In this document: positions 51,563 through 58,794 of the stretch, piece after piece
Numbering within the stretch: position 1 is the stretch's first letter
Layout: each line of letters begins with the position of its first letter
DNA from: Spirochaetota bacterium
GTDB lineage: Bacteria; Spirochaetota; Spirochaetia; Treponematales; Treponemataceae
Direction of reading: 5' to 3'
DNA length: 64,000 bases
Assembly: GCA_023393015.1 (NCBI GenBank)
Contig: JAEWMY010000042.1
Span: 62,001 to 126,000 of the forward strand
The notes under the pieces: generated by a model
The model's input: only the letters and a program-made list of their open reading frames with translations
The model's database searches: none
Told to the model about the DNA's origin: nothing
Program-made: the position numbers and the translations under genes

Positions 51563-52513
51563 ATGCTCGCGATACCCATCAACCAGGACAACTCGCCCGA
51601 GGCGGTTCTCGAGGTACTCTTCAGGCTCAAGGTTCGGGACGTCATGACCCACCCGATCCTGACGGCGCGCCCGTCGGACACGCTCAGGCACATCCAGCAG
51701 GTGATGAAAAAGAACCGCATCACCGGCGTGCCCGTCGCCGACGACTCGGGGGGCCTCCTCGGCATCGTCTCGATGGACGACATCGTCAGCGCCCTCGACA
51801 ACGGCTGGATCGAGGACGCCGCGAGCCTCCACATGACGACGAACGTCATCGTCCTGCAGGAATCGATGTCCCTGTCGTTTTGCGTCTCCTACTTCAACCG
51901 CTACGCCTTCGGCCGCTTCCCGGTGCTCGACGCCGAATCGAAACTCGTCGGCATCGTGACCGCCTCGGACGTCATCTCGACGCTTCTCGTCGCGCTCAAC
52001 AAGGAAGTCGAGCGGCTCGAGCAAACCGCCCCGCAAACGGTCGCGCCGGCGGCCGGAGCTCCCGGCGAAACGGAGCCCTCCGGCGAGCGGGTCGTCGAGT
52101 TCAGGACCGAGCCTTTCAACTTCGGCACGGCGGGGCAGGCCTCGACGGAGATCAAGAAGCTCCTCAAGGCGACGGGCGTCGACACCGCTATCACGAGAAG
52201 GGTAGGCATCGCGAGCTACGAGCTAGAGATCAACCAGGTCGTCCACTCGGAAGGCGGGGTGATGCGCTACCGGATCGGCCCGGAGAAACTCGTCATCGAG
52301 GCCGAGGATACGGGACCCGGGATTCCCGACGTGGAGAAGGCGATGACCGAGGGCTTTTCCACCGCGAGCGAGCGCGTCCGGTCCCTCGGCTTCGGCGCCG
52401 GGATGGGCTTGCCGAACACGAAGCGCGTGTCCGACAGCTTCGAGATCCGCTCGTCCGCGGGATCGGGAACCTTCGTGCGCGTCGGTTTCTCGCTCAAGCC
52501 GCGAGCAATCTGA
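51563..52513 (+). CDS. CBS-pair protein with anti-sigma-factor-like HATPase domain
   Basis: A 316-residue cytoplasmic protein. A CBS pair (about 22-150) has VRDVMTHPILTARPSDTLRH, RITGVPVADDSGGLLGIVSM and FGRFPVLDAESKLVGIVTAS. After an Ala/Pro linker, a GHKL ATPase domain of RsbW type follows: VGIASYELEINQVVHSEGG, IEAEDTGPGIPDVEKAM and LGFGAGMGLPNTKRVSDSFE. CBS pairs sense adenine nucleotides, so ATPase or kinase activity may respond to energy charge. With the DRTGG and PHP genes behind it, it matches sets I recall next to trimeric [FeFe]-hydrogenases in Firmicutes and Thermotogae. Confidence 0.85.
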   Translation: MLAIPINQDNSPEAVLEVLFRLKVRDVMTHPILTARPSDTLRHIQQVMKKNRITGVPVADDSGGLLGIVSMDDIVSALDNGWIEDAASLHMTTNVIVLQESMSLSFCVSYFNRYAFGRFPVLDAESKLVGIVTASDVISTLLVALNKEVERLEQTAPQTVAPAAGAPGETEPSGERVVEFRTEPFNFGTAGQASTEIKKLLKATGVDTAITRRVGIASYELEINQVVHSEGGVMRYRIGPEKLVIEAEDTGPGIPDVEKAMTEGFSTASERVRSLGFGAGMGLPNTKRVSDSFEIRSSAGSGTFVRVGFSLKPRAI

Positions 52514-52519
52514 TATACT
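52514..52519 (+). promoter_or_regulatory. Possible internal -10 box before the DRTGG-like gene
   Basis: TATACT directly after the CBS-ATPase stop, 20 bases before the ATG at 52540, which has its own AAAGGGG site. It may add transcription of the downstream pair. Confidence 0.3.
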
Positions 52520-52539
52520 GGCCGAAAGGGGAACAACCC

Positions 52540-52872
52540 ATGAGAACGAGCGAGCTTGCGAACGTCCTGGGCGCCCGGTGCGCGCAGGGAGAATACGAAG
52601 ACCGGGAAATCGCCGGAGCCTATACCTCCGACCTCCTGAGCGACGCGATGGCGAACGCCGTCGACGACGGAATACTCGTCACGATACAGGCGCACAAGAA
52701 CACGGTCGCCGTCGGGACGCTCAAGGACCTGACGGCAATCGTCGTCTGCAACGACCGTCCGATCCCGGACGACATGGTCGAGGCCGCGCGCGAGGAAGGT
52801 ATCGCGATCTTCGTCACGAAGGAAAGCCAGTTCGTCGTGTCGGGCAAACTCTATCCCCTCCTGGGACGGTAA
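52540..52872 (+). CDS. DRTGG-like small regulatory protein
   Basis: A 110-residue protein: VLGARCAQGEYEDREIAGAY, then TSDLLSDAMANAVDDGILVT, VAVGTLKDLTAIVVCNDRPI and REEGIAIFVTKESQFVV. The spacing matches the DRTGG protein at 45674 (x-AGDLMSDIL there, x-TSDLLSDAM here). It has its own AAAGGGG site. It sits between the CBS-ATPase and PHP genes, the arrangement seen in hydrogenase-linked clusters. The biochemical role is unknown. A regulatory partner of the ATPase is inferred. Confidence 0.75.
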   Translation: MRTSELANVLGARCAQGEYEDREIAGAYTSDLLSDAMANAVDDGILVTIQAHKNTVAVGTLKDLTAIVVCNDRPIPDDMVEAAREEGIAIFVTKESQFVVSGKLYPLLGR

Positions 52873-52881
52873 CGGGCGACG

Positions 52882-53643
52882 ATGATCGTCAAGGCCGACT
52901 TTCATCTCCATTCCTGCCTCTCGCCCTGCGGAGACCTCTCAATGTCGCCCCGGACGATCGCGGCGGCCCTCGCGGAGCGCGGGGTACGCATCGCGGCCCT
53001 CACCGACCACAACTCGGCCCTCAACTGCCCGGCCTTCGGCGCGGCCTGCCGGGAACGCGGCATCGTTCCCCTCTTCGGCGTCGAGGCGCAAAGCCGCGAG
53101 GAATGCCACGTACTCTGCCTCTTCGCGGAAGTTGACGCGGCGCTCGCGTTCGGCGAGTGGCTCTACGGACTCATGCCGCCGGTGATGAACGTGCCCGAGA
53201 AAACGGGAGACCAGGTATACGTCGACGACGAGGAAAACATCGCGGGCGAAGTGGACAAGTTCCTCGTCACGAGCGCGGACGTCTCCCTCGAGGAACTCGC
53301 CGCCCGCGCCGTCTCTCTCGGCGCGATCGTGATCCCGGCGCACGTCGACCGTCCCTCGTTCTCCCTTTCGAGCCAACTCGGCTTCATCCCCGACGGCCCT
53401 TGGGACGCCCTCGAGGTCGTGCGAATGCCGGACCGGGCGGCGGGGGAAGGCGCGAAGGACATGTCGGGCCGCGCCCTCGACACCCTCGGCCTTCCGCTCG
53501 TCACCTCGAGCGACGCGCACTACCCCGAACACGTCGGACGCCGCGCCTTCGACCTCGACCTCGGGGACGACGCCCTCCCCGCCGACGGCGAACCGGTTGA
53601 CCCGGAAATAATAAAGGCCGCCCTCAAGAGGCGGCCCCGCTGA
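52882..53643 (+). CDS. PHP-domain metal-dependent phosphoesterase
   Basis: A 253-residue enzyme with the four PHP motifs: KADFHLHSCLSPCGDLSM, IAALTDHNSALNC, FGVEAQSREECHVLCLF and VIPAHVDRPSFS, ending with LVTSSDAHYPEHVG. The metal-binding His and Asp residues are all present. It could remove phosphate from a protein or small molecule handled by the CBS-ATPase encoded two genes upstream. That link is inference from gene order. It converges with the acyl-CoA synthetase gene, four bases apart. Confidence 0.88.
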   Translation: MIVKADFHLHSCLSPCGDLSMSPRTIAAALAERGVRIAALTDHNSALNCPAFGAACRERGIVPLFGVEAQSREECHVLCLFAEVDAALAFGEWLYGLMPPVMNVPEKTGDQVYVDDEENIAGEVDKFLVTSADVSLEELAARAVSLGAIVIPAHVDRPSFSLSSQLGFIPDGPWDALEVVRMPDRAAGEGAKDMSGRALDTLGLPLVTSSDAHYPEHVGRRAFDLDLGDDALPADGEPVDPEIIKAALKRRPR

Positions 53644-53647
53644 ATCT

Positions 53648-55375
53648 CTACTTCCGGTATACGCGCTTCACCTTCCGCGTCGTGGTCATCTCCAAAGGCT
53701 CCGAAAGGATCGTCACGCGCGACACGCGCTGGTACGGCTGAAGGCCCTTGTTGACGCGGTCCACGATGTCCTCGACCGACTGGCGCACGGGGTCGACCGA
53801 CTCGGGCGTCCCGCGCATCACGTTGAGCCGCTTCAGCAAATCGTCCGCCGGGTACGCGAGCGCCTCGATCCCCTCGCTCTTCGTCTCCTTGTCCATGATA
53901 TAGCCCTGAACGGTTATCTGCTCGATGTCGTTATAGTAGAGCTGGAAGGCGTTCTCGATCTCCTCGGGATACACGTTCTTGCCGCCTTCCGTCACGATCA
54001 TGTTCTTGGCCCGTCCGCAGAGGTAGAGGTAATATTCGTCGTCGATCCAGCCGAGGTCGCCGGTCTTGAACCAGCCGTCCTCGGTGAAGACCGCCTTCGT
54101 CTCCTCGCTCATGTTGTAGTAGCCCTTCATCACCATCGGTCCCTTGATCGCGACCTCGCCGACGCCCTTCGCGTCCGGATCGAGTATCTTCATCTCCATG
54201 TACGGGGGGAAGTAACGCCCGACGCTCTTGATCTTGAATTTTTCCTTCGGGTTCAGCGCGACGATAGGCGAAGTTTCGGTGAGACCGTAGCCCTGGATGA
54301 AGTCGATGCCGAGTTCGTTGTAGACGCGGAACACGCTCGCGGCCAGGGGTCCGCCGCCGGAGATCGCGATGCGGAGCGTCGAAAGGCTCGCCTTGTCGAG
54401 CACCGCGTGAAAGAGCTTCCGCCCCGGATTCTTGCCGGTGATCTTCTTGACGAGATACGAGACTCCCATCAGGAACTTCATGATGCCGTACACGACGGGT
54501 CCCTTGTCGCGGATTCCCTTCATGATGCCCGCCAGGAGCTTGTTGAAGAGGAGGGGCACACCGAGAAGCATCGTGATCTTTCCCTCGCGCAGTTCCTTGA
54601 GCATCTTGGAAACGGCCATGCTCTTGCCGAAGACGATCTCGGCGCCGACCGACATCGCCTCTATGAAGACGGCGAGCATCGTATACGAGTGGTGAATGGG
54701 AAGGAGGGCGTAGAACACGTCGGTGTGGAAGATATCGAGATTCGACTGCGCGATGTAGCAGTCGGACACGAGGTTGCGGTGCGTGAGCATGACGCCCTTG
54801 GGCGTGCCGGTCGTGCCGGAGGTAAACATGATGGCCGCGAGATCGGTCTCGACCGCGGGCGCGTTCCGCGCTGCCGTATCGGTTTTCAGGGCGTATACGT
54901 ACCGGTCGGTATACCTGGGGCTGAGGGAGTAGACCGTATCGGCCGGCAAACAAGAGTCGAAGTGCTCGATCTTTTCCTCGTCGACGAAGAAAACCTTCGG
55001 CGCGGAGGCTTTCAGGAGGTTTTCGATCTCGGCGTCGTGAAGCCCGTAGTCTATCGGAATGACAGTCGCCCCCGCGAACAGGGTGGCGAGATAGGCGACC
55101 GCCCACTCCGGGGAGTTCTTTCCCGAGACGGCGACATGATCCCCGGAGCGGACGCCCCGGGAAACGAGCCAAGCGGCGAGGGTTTCTATCCTGCCGAGGG
55201 CCTCGCGATACGTCAACGTCACCCGATCGGGCTCGAAAACGGTAAAGCAGGGGCGATCGGGGTACCGTTCGACGGAAATCCGGAACATCTCCGGCAGGGT
55301 GGGCCATTCGCCCGGAAAGGCCGTGCCGCGCCAGTCATCCAGAAAATCCCAAGGTCGCCTGTCTTTCTCTTTCAT
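53648..55375 (-). CDS. AMP-forming acyl-CoA synthetase
   Basis: A 575-residue adenylate-forming enzyme, probably activating fatty acids to acyl-CoA. Core motifs are TDLAAIMFTSGTTGTPKGVM (P-loop), GYGLTETSPIVALNP, GWFKTGDLGWIDDEYYLYL and KNMIVTEGGKNVYPEEIENA. It ends TTTRKVKRVYRK, where the C-terminal catalytic Lys of the A10 motif lies. The ATG at 55375 has AGAGG upstream. An ATG at 55393 adds six residues. A larger in-frame extension to 56296 is a shadow of the NlpC gene. It diverges from the NlpC/P60 gene. Confidence 0.92.
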   Translation of the reverse strand: MKEKDRRPWDFLDDWRGTAFPGEWPTLPEMFRISVERYPDRPCFTVFEPDRVTLTYREALGRIETLAAWLVSRGVRSGDHVAVSGKNSPEWAVAYLATLFAGATVIPIDYGLHDAEIENLLKASAPKVFFVDEEKIEHFDSCLPADTVYSLSPRYTDRYVYALKTDTAARNAPAVETDLAAIMFTSGTTGTPKGVMLTHRNLVSDCYIAQSNLDIFHTDVFYALLPIHHSYTMLAVFIEAMSVGAEIVFGKSMAVSKMLKELREGKITMLLGVPLLFNKLLAGIMKGIRDKGPVVYGIMKFLMGVSYLVKKITGKNPGRKLFHAVLDKASLSTLRIAISGGGPLAASVFRVYNELGIDFIQGYGLTETSPIVALNPKEKFKIKSVGRYFPPYMEMKILDPDAKGVGEVAIKGPMVMKGYYNMSEETKAVFTEDGWFKTGDLGWIDDEYYLYLCGRAKNMIVTEGGKNVYPEEIENAFQLYYNDIEQITVQGYIMDKETKSEGIEALAYPADDLLKRLNVMRGTPESVDPVRQSVEDIVDRVNKGLQPYQRVSRVTILSEPLEMTTTRKVKRVYRK

Positions 55376-55386
55376 GTAAACCTCTA

Positions 55387-55416
55387 TCGACATCAAGCTT
55401 GAAATGGTACTATGGT
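55387..55416 (+). promoter_or_regulatory. Possible promoter of the NlpC/P60 gene
   Basis: TCGACA (55387-55392), 18-base spacer, TATGGT (55411-55416), 7 bases to the ATG at 55424. It overlaps the 5' end of the divergent acyl-CoA synthetase transcript. Confidence 0.4.
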
Positions 55417-55423
55417 TCGTATT

Positions 55424-56494
55424 ATGACACGCAGTACGGCCTCGCGGTTGCAACCGCACGCAACAATTCCGCCAAAAAATGCCATGGGTTCCGACGTCGG
55501 GTCTCGCGCCGGTCATCGCGCTGCCAAGTCGCTCGTTCCGCTCCTGTTGGCCCTCGTCGTCGCCGCCTCGCTCGGCGCGCAGGAACCGAAAGGGCCGGCG
55601 GCCAACGCCCTGGCGACGAGGGATCTCTTTATCAAGGCGGCGCGGTCCTACCTCGGGGTCCGTTACCAGTCGGGCGGCACGACCGCGACGGGGATGGACT
55701 GTTCCGGGCTCGTCTACCGCTCCTACCTCGACGCGACCGGCGAGACGATCCCGCGAACAGTTTCCGCCCTGAGCGACGCGACCGCGCGCGTTCACGACAC
55801 CGCCCGAGAATCGGGGGATCTCCTCTTTTTCGACACGACGGGACGCCTTACGCACGTCGGCATCTATCTCGGCGGCGGGACCTTCATCCATTCGGCCTCG
55901 GACGGCCCGAGAACCGGGGTCATCGTCTCGAGCCTTTCCGAGGACTATTGGGCTCGCGCGTACCGCCACGCGGGACGCCTCATCCCCGCGTCGGGCGTGC
56001 ACGTCCCCGAGGCAGGGGGCGGTTCCGCCCCGGCGAGCAATCCCTTCCCGTTTACCGGCTCCACCCCCTTCAGACTCTCCCTGATCGGCTCCGCGCACTG
56101 GGACTTCATGGAAGCACCCTTCGTACGCGGCGGCCAGGCGCTCGCCGAGGTGAGTCTCATGCGCGGCGTCTCCGTCTATCCGGGAATCGGTGTCGGACTC
56201 TCGGGAGACGCGCGCTCGGAAAGCGTCAGCGTACCGCTGTGGTTCTCCCTCTCCTTCGAGGGGGGCTTCCGGATCTTCGTCGGCACGCAATTCCACCTGA
56301 CCGCGGCCTCGGGGCTTTCAACCTCGCCCATCTTCCCCGGAATCATAGGCGCGTCGTGGACCTCGAAACCCGCGACGATCTTCGGGCAAAAGGTCCGGTT
56401 TTACCAAAGCGCGGAATTTTCGCACTTCAGCGCTGAAACCTTTGACGGCGGTTTCAGGTTATCTACCGGAGTTTCGATACCGTACGACCTATAA
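55424..56494 (+). CDS. NlpC/P60 peptidase with a beta-rich C-terminal domain
   Basis: A 356-residue exported protein. A signal peptide ends near SLGAQ. The NlpC/P60 domain has FIKAARSYLGVRYQSGG, the catalytic Cys in GMDCSGLVYRSYL, and the His pair in LTHVGIYLGGGTFIHSAS. It should cut peptidoglycan stems. The last about 160 residues are alternating beta strands (PFRLSLIGSAHWDF, QALAEVSLMRGVSVYPGIGV, VSVPLWFSLSFEGGFRIFVG, GGFRLSTGVSIPYDL) that look like a small beta-barrel. Starts at 55412 and 55484 are alternatives, and 55484 gives a more ordinary signal peptide. A 14-bp palindrome lies at 55444-55457. Confidence 0.85.
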   Translation: MTRSTASRLQPHATIPPKNAMGSDVGSRAGHRAAKSLVPLLLALVVAASLGAQEPKGPAANALATRDLFIKAARSYLGVRYQSGGTTATGMDCSGLVYRSYLDATGETIPRTVSALSDATARVHDTARESGDLLFFDTTGRLTHVGIYLGGGTFIHSASDGPRTGVIVSSLSEDYWARAYRHAGRLIPASGVHVPEAGGGSAPASNPFPFTGSTPFRLSLIGSAHWDFMEAPFVRGGQALAEVSLMRGVSVYPGIGVGLSGDARSESVSVPLWFSLSFEGGFRIFVGTQFHLTAASGLSTSPIFPGIIGASWTSKPATIFGQKVRFYQSAEFSHFSAETFDGGFRLSTGVSIPYDL

Positions 56495-56504
56495 GGGGCC
56501 CCCA

Positions 56505-57218
56505 ATGACCAACCGTTTTCCGCATCGCGCGTCCGCTCTCTTAGCCCTCGTCTTCGTCCTGTCAGCTGCCGTCACGCTGTCTTCCTGCGCCCCGGCCGCC
56601 AGGGTCACCCTCGCGCGGGACGGCTCGGGCACGGCGACCTTCTCCGGAACGCTCGGCCCCGCCGCCGCGGAGGCGTTCACCCGGGCGACGGGCGGAACCG
56701 GCGGACAACCCGCATTCGATCCCGCTCTCGTCAGGGAAGGACTCGGACGGGCGGGAATCGCGGCCGAACAGGTCGCGACGGGTTCCGGCTCGTCCCTCTT
56801 CATGAAACTTTCGATTCCCGACGTAACCGCCCTTCCCGGCGGAATCATATCCCGGCCGGCTTCGGGAAACGGCATCGTCGTCACCTTCTCGCGCGAGTCG
56901 GTCAATGGCCTCGTCGACCTCATGCCGCCCGAAACCCGCGACGCCCTCGACCTCCTCATGGCGCCCGTTTTTACGGACGAAAGCCTCTCCGCGGCCGAAT
57001 ATGAGGACGTACTGGGTTCCGCGTACGGAAAGACGCTCCGTGACGAGCTTCGCGCCTCGAGCCTCCTGCTCTCCGTGACCTGCCCGTCGACGGTTCGCGA
57101 GGCGACGGTCTCGGCGCCGGGGAAATGCGACGTTTCCGGCGCGGTCGTCACCCTTTCGCTACCCGTTTCGACCCTTCTCACCCTCGAAAACCCCGTTCAA
57201 GCCCGAATTCTCTGGTAA
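56505..57218 (+). CDS. Lipoprotein of unknown function
   Basis: A 237-residue exported protein with lipobox TLSSC. The mature part has a beta-then-helix pattern (VTLARDGSGTATFSGTLGPA, then GLGRAGIAAEQVATGSG and SLFMKLSIPDVTALPGG). It is predicted to be followed by a helix and a final beta pair (ATVSAPGKCDVSGAVVTLSL). Treponema-type genomes carry proteins of this general type, but I cannot name the family. The ATG at 56505 has AAGGGG and is 10 bases after the NlpC stop, so the two are cotranscribed. The protein ends in a hydrophobic segment VSTLLTLENPVQARILW without a clear membrane anchor. Confidence 0.65.
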   Translation: MTNRFPHRASALLALVFVLSAAVTLSSCAPAARVTLARDGSGTATFSGTLGPAAAEAFTRATGGTGGQPAFDPALVREGLGRAGIAAEQVATGSGSSLFMKLSIPDVTALPGGIISRPASGNGIVVTFSRESVNGLVDLMPPETRDALDLLMAPVFTDESLSAAEYEDVLGSAYGKTLRDELRASSLLLSVTCPSTVREATVSAPGKCDVSGAVVTLSLPVSTLLTLENPVQARILW

Positions 57219-57228
57219 TTTTTACCGA

Positions 57229-57257
57229 TTGAAAAAGTCATCCTTTATTGGTACAAT
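57229..57257 (+). promoter_or_regulatory. Promoter of the hydrogenase operon
   Basis: TTGAAA (57229-57234), 17-base spacer, TACAAT (57252-57257). It lies in a strikingly AT-rich 90-bp stretch. Unlike most promoters here it leaves a leader of about 48 bases with a GGGGGT ribosome site. Confidence 0.65.
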
Positions 57258-57267
57258 ACACTAGTCA

Positions 57268-57289
57268 TTTATCGATAAACTTTTATCGA
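57268..57289 (+). promoter_or_regulatory. Palindromic operator candidate in the hydrogenase leader
   Basis: TTTATCGATAAA (57268-57279) is a perfect 12-bp palindrome. It overlaps a second inverted repeat, TCGATAAA (57272-57279) and TTTATCGA (57282-57289). The site follows the -10 box by 10 bases, where a bound repressor would block transcription. No regulator gene for it is identified. Confidence 0.5.
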
Positions 57290-57311
57290 ATTTACATTGG
57301 GGGTTTTTGGT

Positions 57312-57788
57312 ATGGCAACAGCGTGCGGGTTCTCAAAGGAACTCAATACGTTCATCGACGAGTGGAAGATGAAACCCGGTAACCTGATCATGATCCTTCA
57401 CCAGGTTCAGGAAGAGCAGGGATTCATCTCCAAGGAGGCCGCCTGCGAGGTGGCCGAACGGACGGGGACTCCGTTGGCCCGCGTATACGGAACGATGTCC
57501 TTCTATCACTTCTTCAAGACGGTAAAACCCGGAAAGAACAGGATTTCCGTGTGCCTCGGTACCGCCTGCTACCTCAAGGGCGGCCAGGACCTCATCGACG
57601 AGGCCCGCAGCCTTCTCGGCCTCTCGGGAGCCGAGATCACCACCACAGACGGCCTCTTTTCCGTCGAGCCGGTCCGCTGCATCGGCTGTTGCGGTCTCGC
57701 GCCCGTACTTTCCGTCAACGGCGACGTATACGGAAAGCTGACCCGCGACCAGATGGACGGCATTATCGCGAAGTACAAGGACGCCTGA
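57312..57788 (+). CDS. hydC: NuoE-like 2Fe-2S subunit of the hydrogenase (HydC)
   Basis: A 158-residue thioredoxin-fold subunit related to the 24 kDa subunit of complex I. It has LIMILHQVQEEQGFISKEAA, RVYGTMSFYHFFKTVKPGKN, then the 2Fe-2S ligands in VCLGTACYLKGG (Cys-x4-Cys) and VRCIGCCGLAPV (Cys-x3-Cys). It pairs with HydB to exchange electrons with NAD(H). ATG 57312 has GGGGGT upstream. An in-frame TTG at 57297 is less likely. First gene of the operon, 6 bases before the HATPase gene. Confidence 0.93.
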   Translation: MATACGFSKELNTFIDEWKMKPGNLIMILHQVQEEQGFISKEAACEVAERTGTPLARVYGTMSFYHFFKTVKPGKNRISVCLGTACYLKGGQDLIDEARSLLGLSGAEITTTDGLFSVEPVRCIGCCGLAPVLSVNGDVYGKLTRDQMDGIIAKYKDA

Positions 57789-57794
57789 CGTCCC

Positions 57795-58385
57795 GTGCAC
57801 TATACCCTCTGTGACCTGTTCAGCGACCTCACGCAAAACGCGATCGAGGCCGGTTCGAGCAAGGTCACCGTGAGCCTGGTCGAGTCCGACGGGACGATCT
57901 CCCTGGAGATCGCCGACGACGGCAAGGGAATGACCGAAGACCAGCTCAAGCGGGTGACCGATCCGTTCTACACCGACGGGGTCAAGCACCCCGGACGCAA
58001 GATCGGCCTCGGAATCCCGTTCCTGATCCAGACCGCGGAGACTACGGGCGGTACCTGGAAGATACGGTCGGCGCCTGCGGGCGGCGACGCCCCTCACGGG
58101 ACGGTCGTTACCTGCTCGTTCGACCTCGCGAATATCGACACGCCGCCCGTCGGCGATGTCACCGGATACTTCCGGCAGATACTGACCTTCGAGGGCCGGT
58201 ACGAACTGACGATCAACCATTCCGCGACGCGCGGCGGCCGGTCGTTCGAGTACTCGGTCAGGCGGTCGGAACTGCTGGAGGCCCTGGGCCTCGAAGCCTT
58301 CGGCCTCGGGGAAAGCGGCTCCTATCCGGACGCCGCCGCCCTCGCCCTTATCGGGCGGTATCTGGAAAGCCTAATGGAGGAATAA
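57795..58385 (+). CDS. GHKL/HATPase-domain protein in the hydrogenase operon
   Basis: A 196-residue cytoplasmic protein with only an ATP-binding domain of the histidine-kinase type. It has CDLFSDLTQNAIEAGSSKVT (N-box), LEIADDGKGMTEDQLKRVTD, DPFYTDGVKHPGRKIGLGIP and a G2-like segment GDAPHGTVVTCSF. There is no His-phosphotransfer domain. The last about 60 residues (GRYELTINHSATRGGRSFEY) are an extension of unknown role. Start GTG 57795, with close spacing on both sides (6 bases and 1 base). Genes like this sit between the hydC and hydB homologues in many fermenters, and their function is not established to my knowledge. Confidence 0.85.
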   Translation: MHYTLCDLFSDLTQNAIEAGSSKVTVSLVESDGTISLEIADDGKGMTEDQLKRVTDPFYTDGVKHPGRKIGLGIPFLIQTAETTGGTWKIRSAPAGGDAPHGTVVTCSFDLANIDTPPVGDVTGYFRQILTFEGRYELTINHSATRGGRSFEYSVRRSELLEALGLEAFGLGESGSYPDAAALALIGRYLESLMEE

Positions 58386-58386
58386 C

Positions 58387-58782
58387 ATGGCCAAGATGTC
58401 CCTTGAGGATCTCCGAAAGCTGCGGGAATCGACCCAGCAGCAGATCAAGAAACGCGACACCGACGGCAAGATCGCCCAGGTGATCGTCGGCATGGGAACC
58501 TGCGGTATCGCCGCCGGCGCGAAGGCGACGCTCGACGCGTTCGTCAAGGCGCTCGACGAGAAGAACATGGGCGGCGACGTCATCATCCGCCAGACCGGAT
58601 GCATGGGCCTTTGCCAGAACGAGCCCACCGTCGAGATCGTGATGGGCGGCATGCCGAACATCATCTACGGACGCGTGGACGCCGCGTGCGCCAAGGAAAT
58701 CGTGGAAAAGCACCTCATCAAGAAGGAGCTTCTCAATGACCGGATTCTCGACCGCCCCGCGGTCGACATCCTCAAGAAGTAA
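58387..58782 (+). CDS. Thioredoxin-like 2Fe-2S ferredoxin
   Basis: A 131-residue protein. IAQVIVGMGTCGIAAGAKAT carries the first Cys, and IIRQTGCMGLCQNEPTVEIV carries the closely spaced pair, as in thioredoxin-like [2Fe-2S] ferredoxins. Only one Cys is clear in the first half, so the fourth ligand may be Cys99 in AACAKEI or lacking. An N-terminal helix (SLEDLRKLRESTQQQIKKRD) precedes the domain. It has a GAGG site and lies 1 base after the HATPase gene. A role as an electron carrier or assembly partner of HydB is inferred. Confidence 0.88.
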   Translation: MAKMSLEDLRKLRESTQQQIKKRDTDGKIAQVIVGMGTCGIAAGAKATLDAFVKALDEKNMGGDVIIRQTGCMGLCQNEPTVEIVMGGMPNIIYGRVDAACAKEIVEKHLIKKELLNDRILDRPAVDILKK

Positions 58783-58794
58783 GGAGTTTTTTTC

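Noticed and set aside
55376..56296. Long N-terminal extension of the acyl-CoA synthetase gene
   Set aside because: It is the antisense of the NlpC gene. The family start and a ribosome site place the start at 55375.
57268..57289. Rex (NADH-sensing repressor) site
   Set aside because: The sequence lacks the TTGTGA/TCACAA-type half-sites. ATCGAT symmetry is different, so I leave the regulator unnamed.
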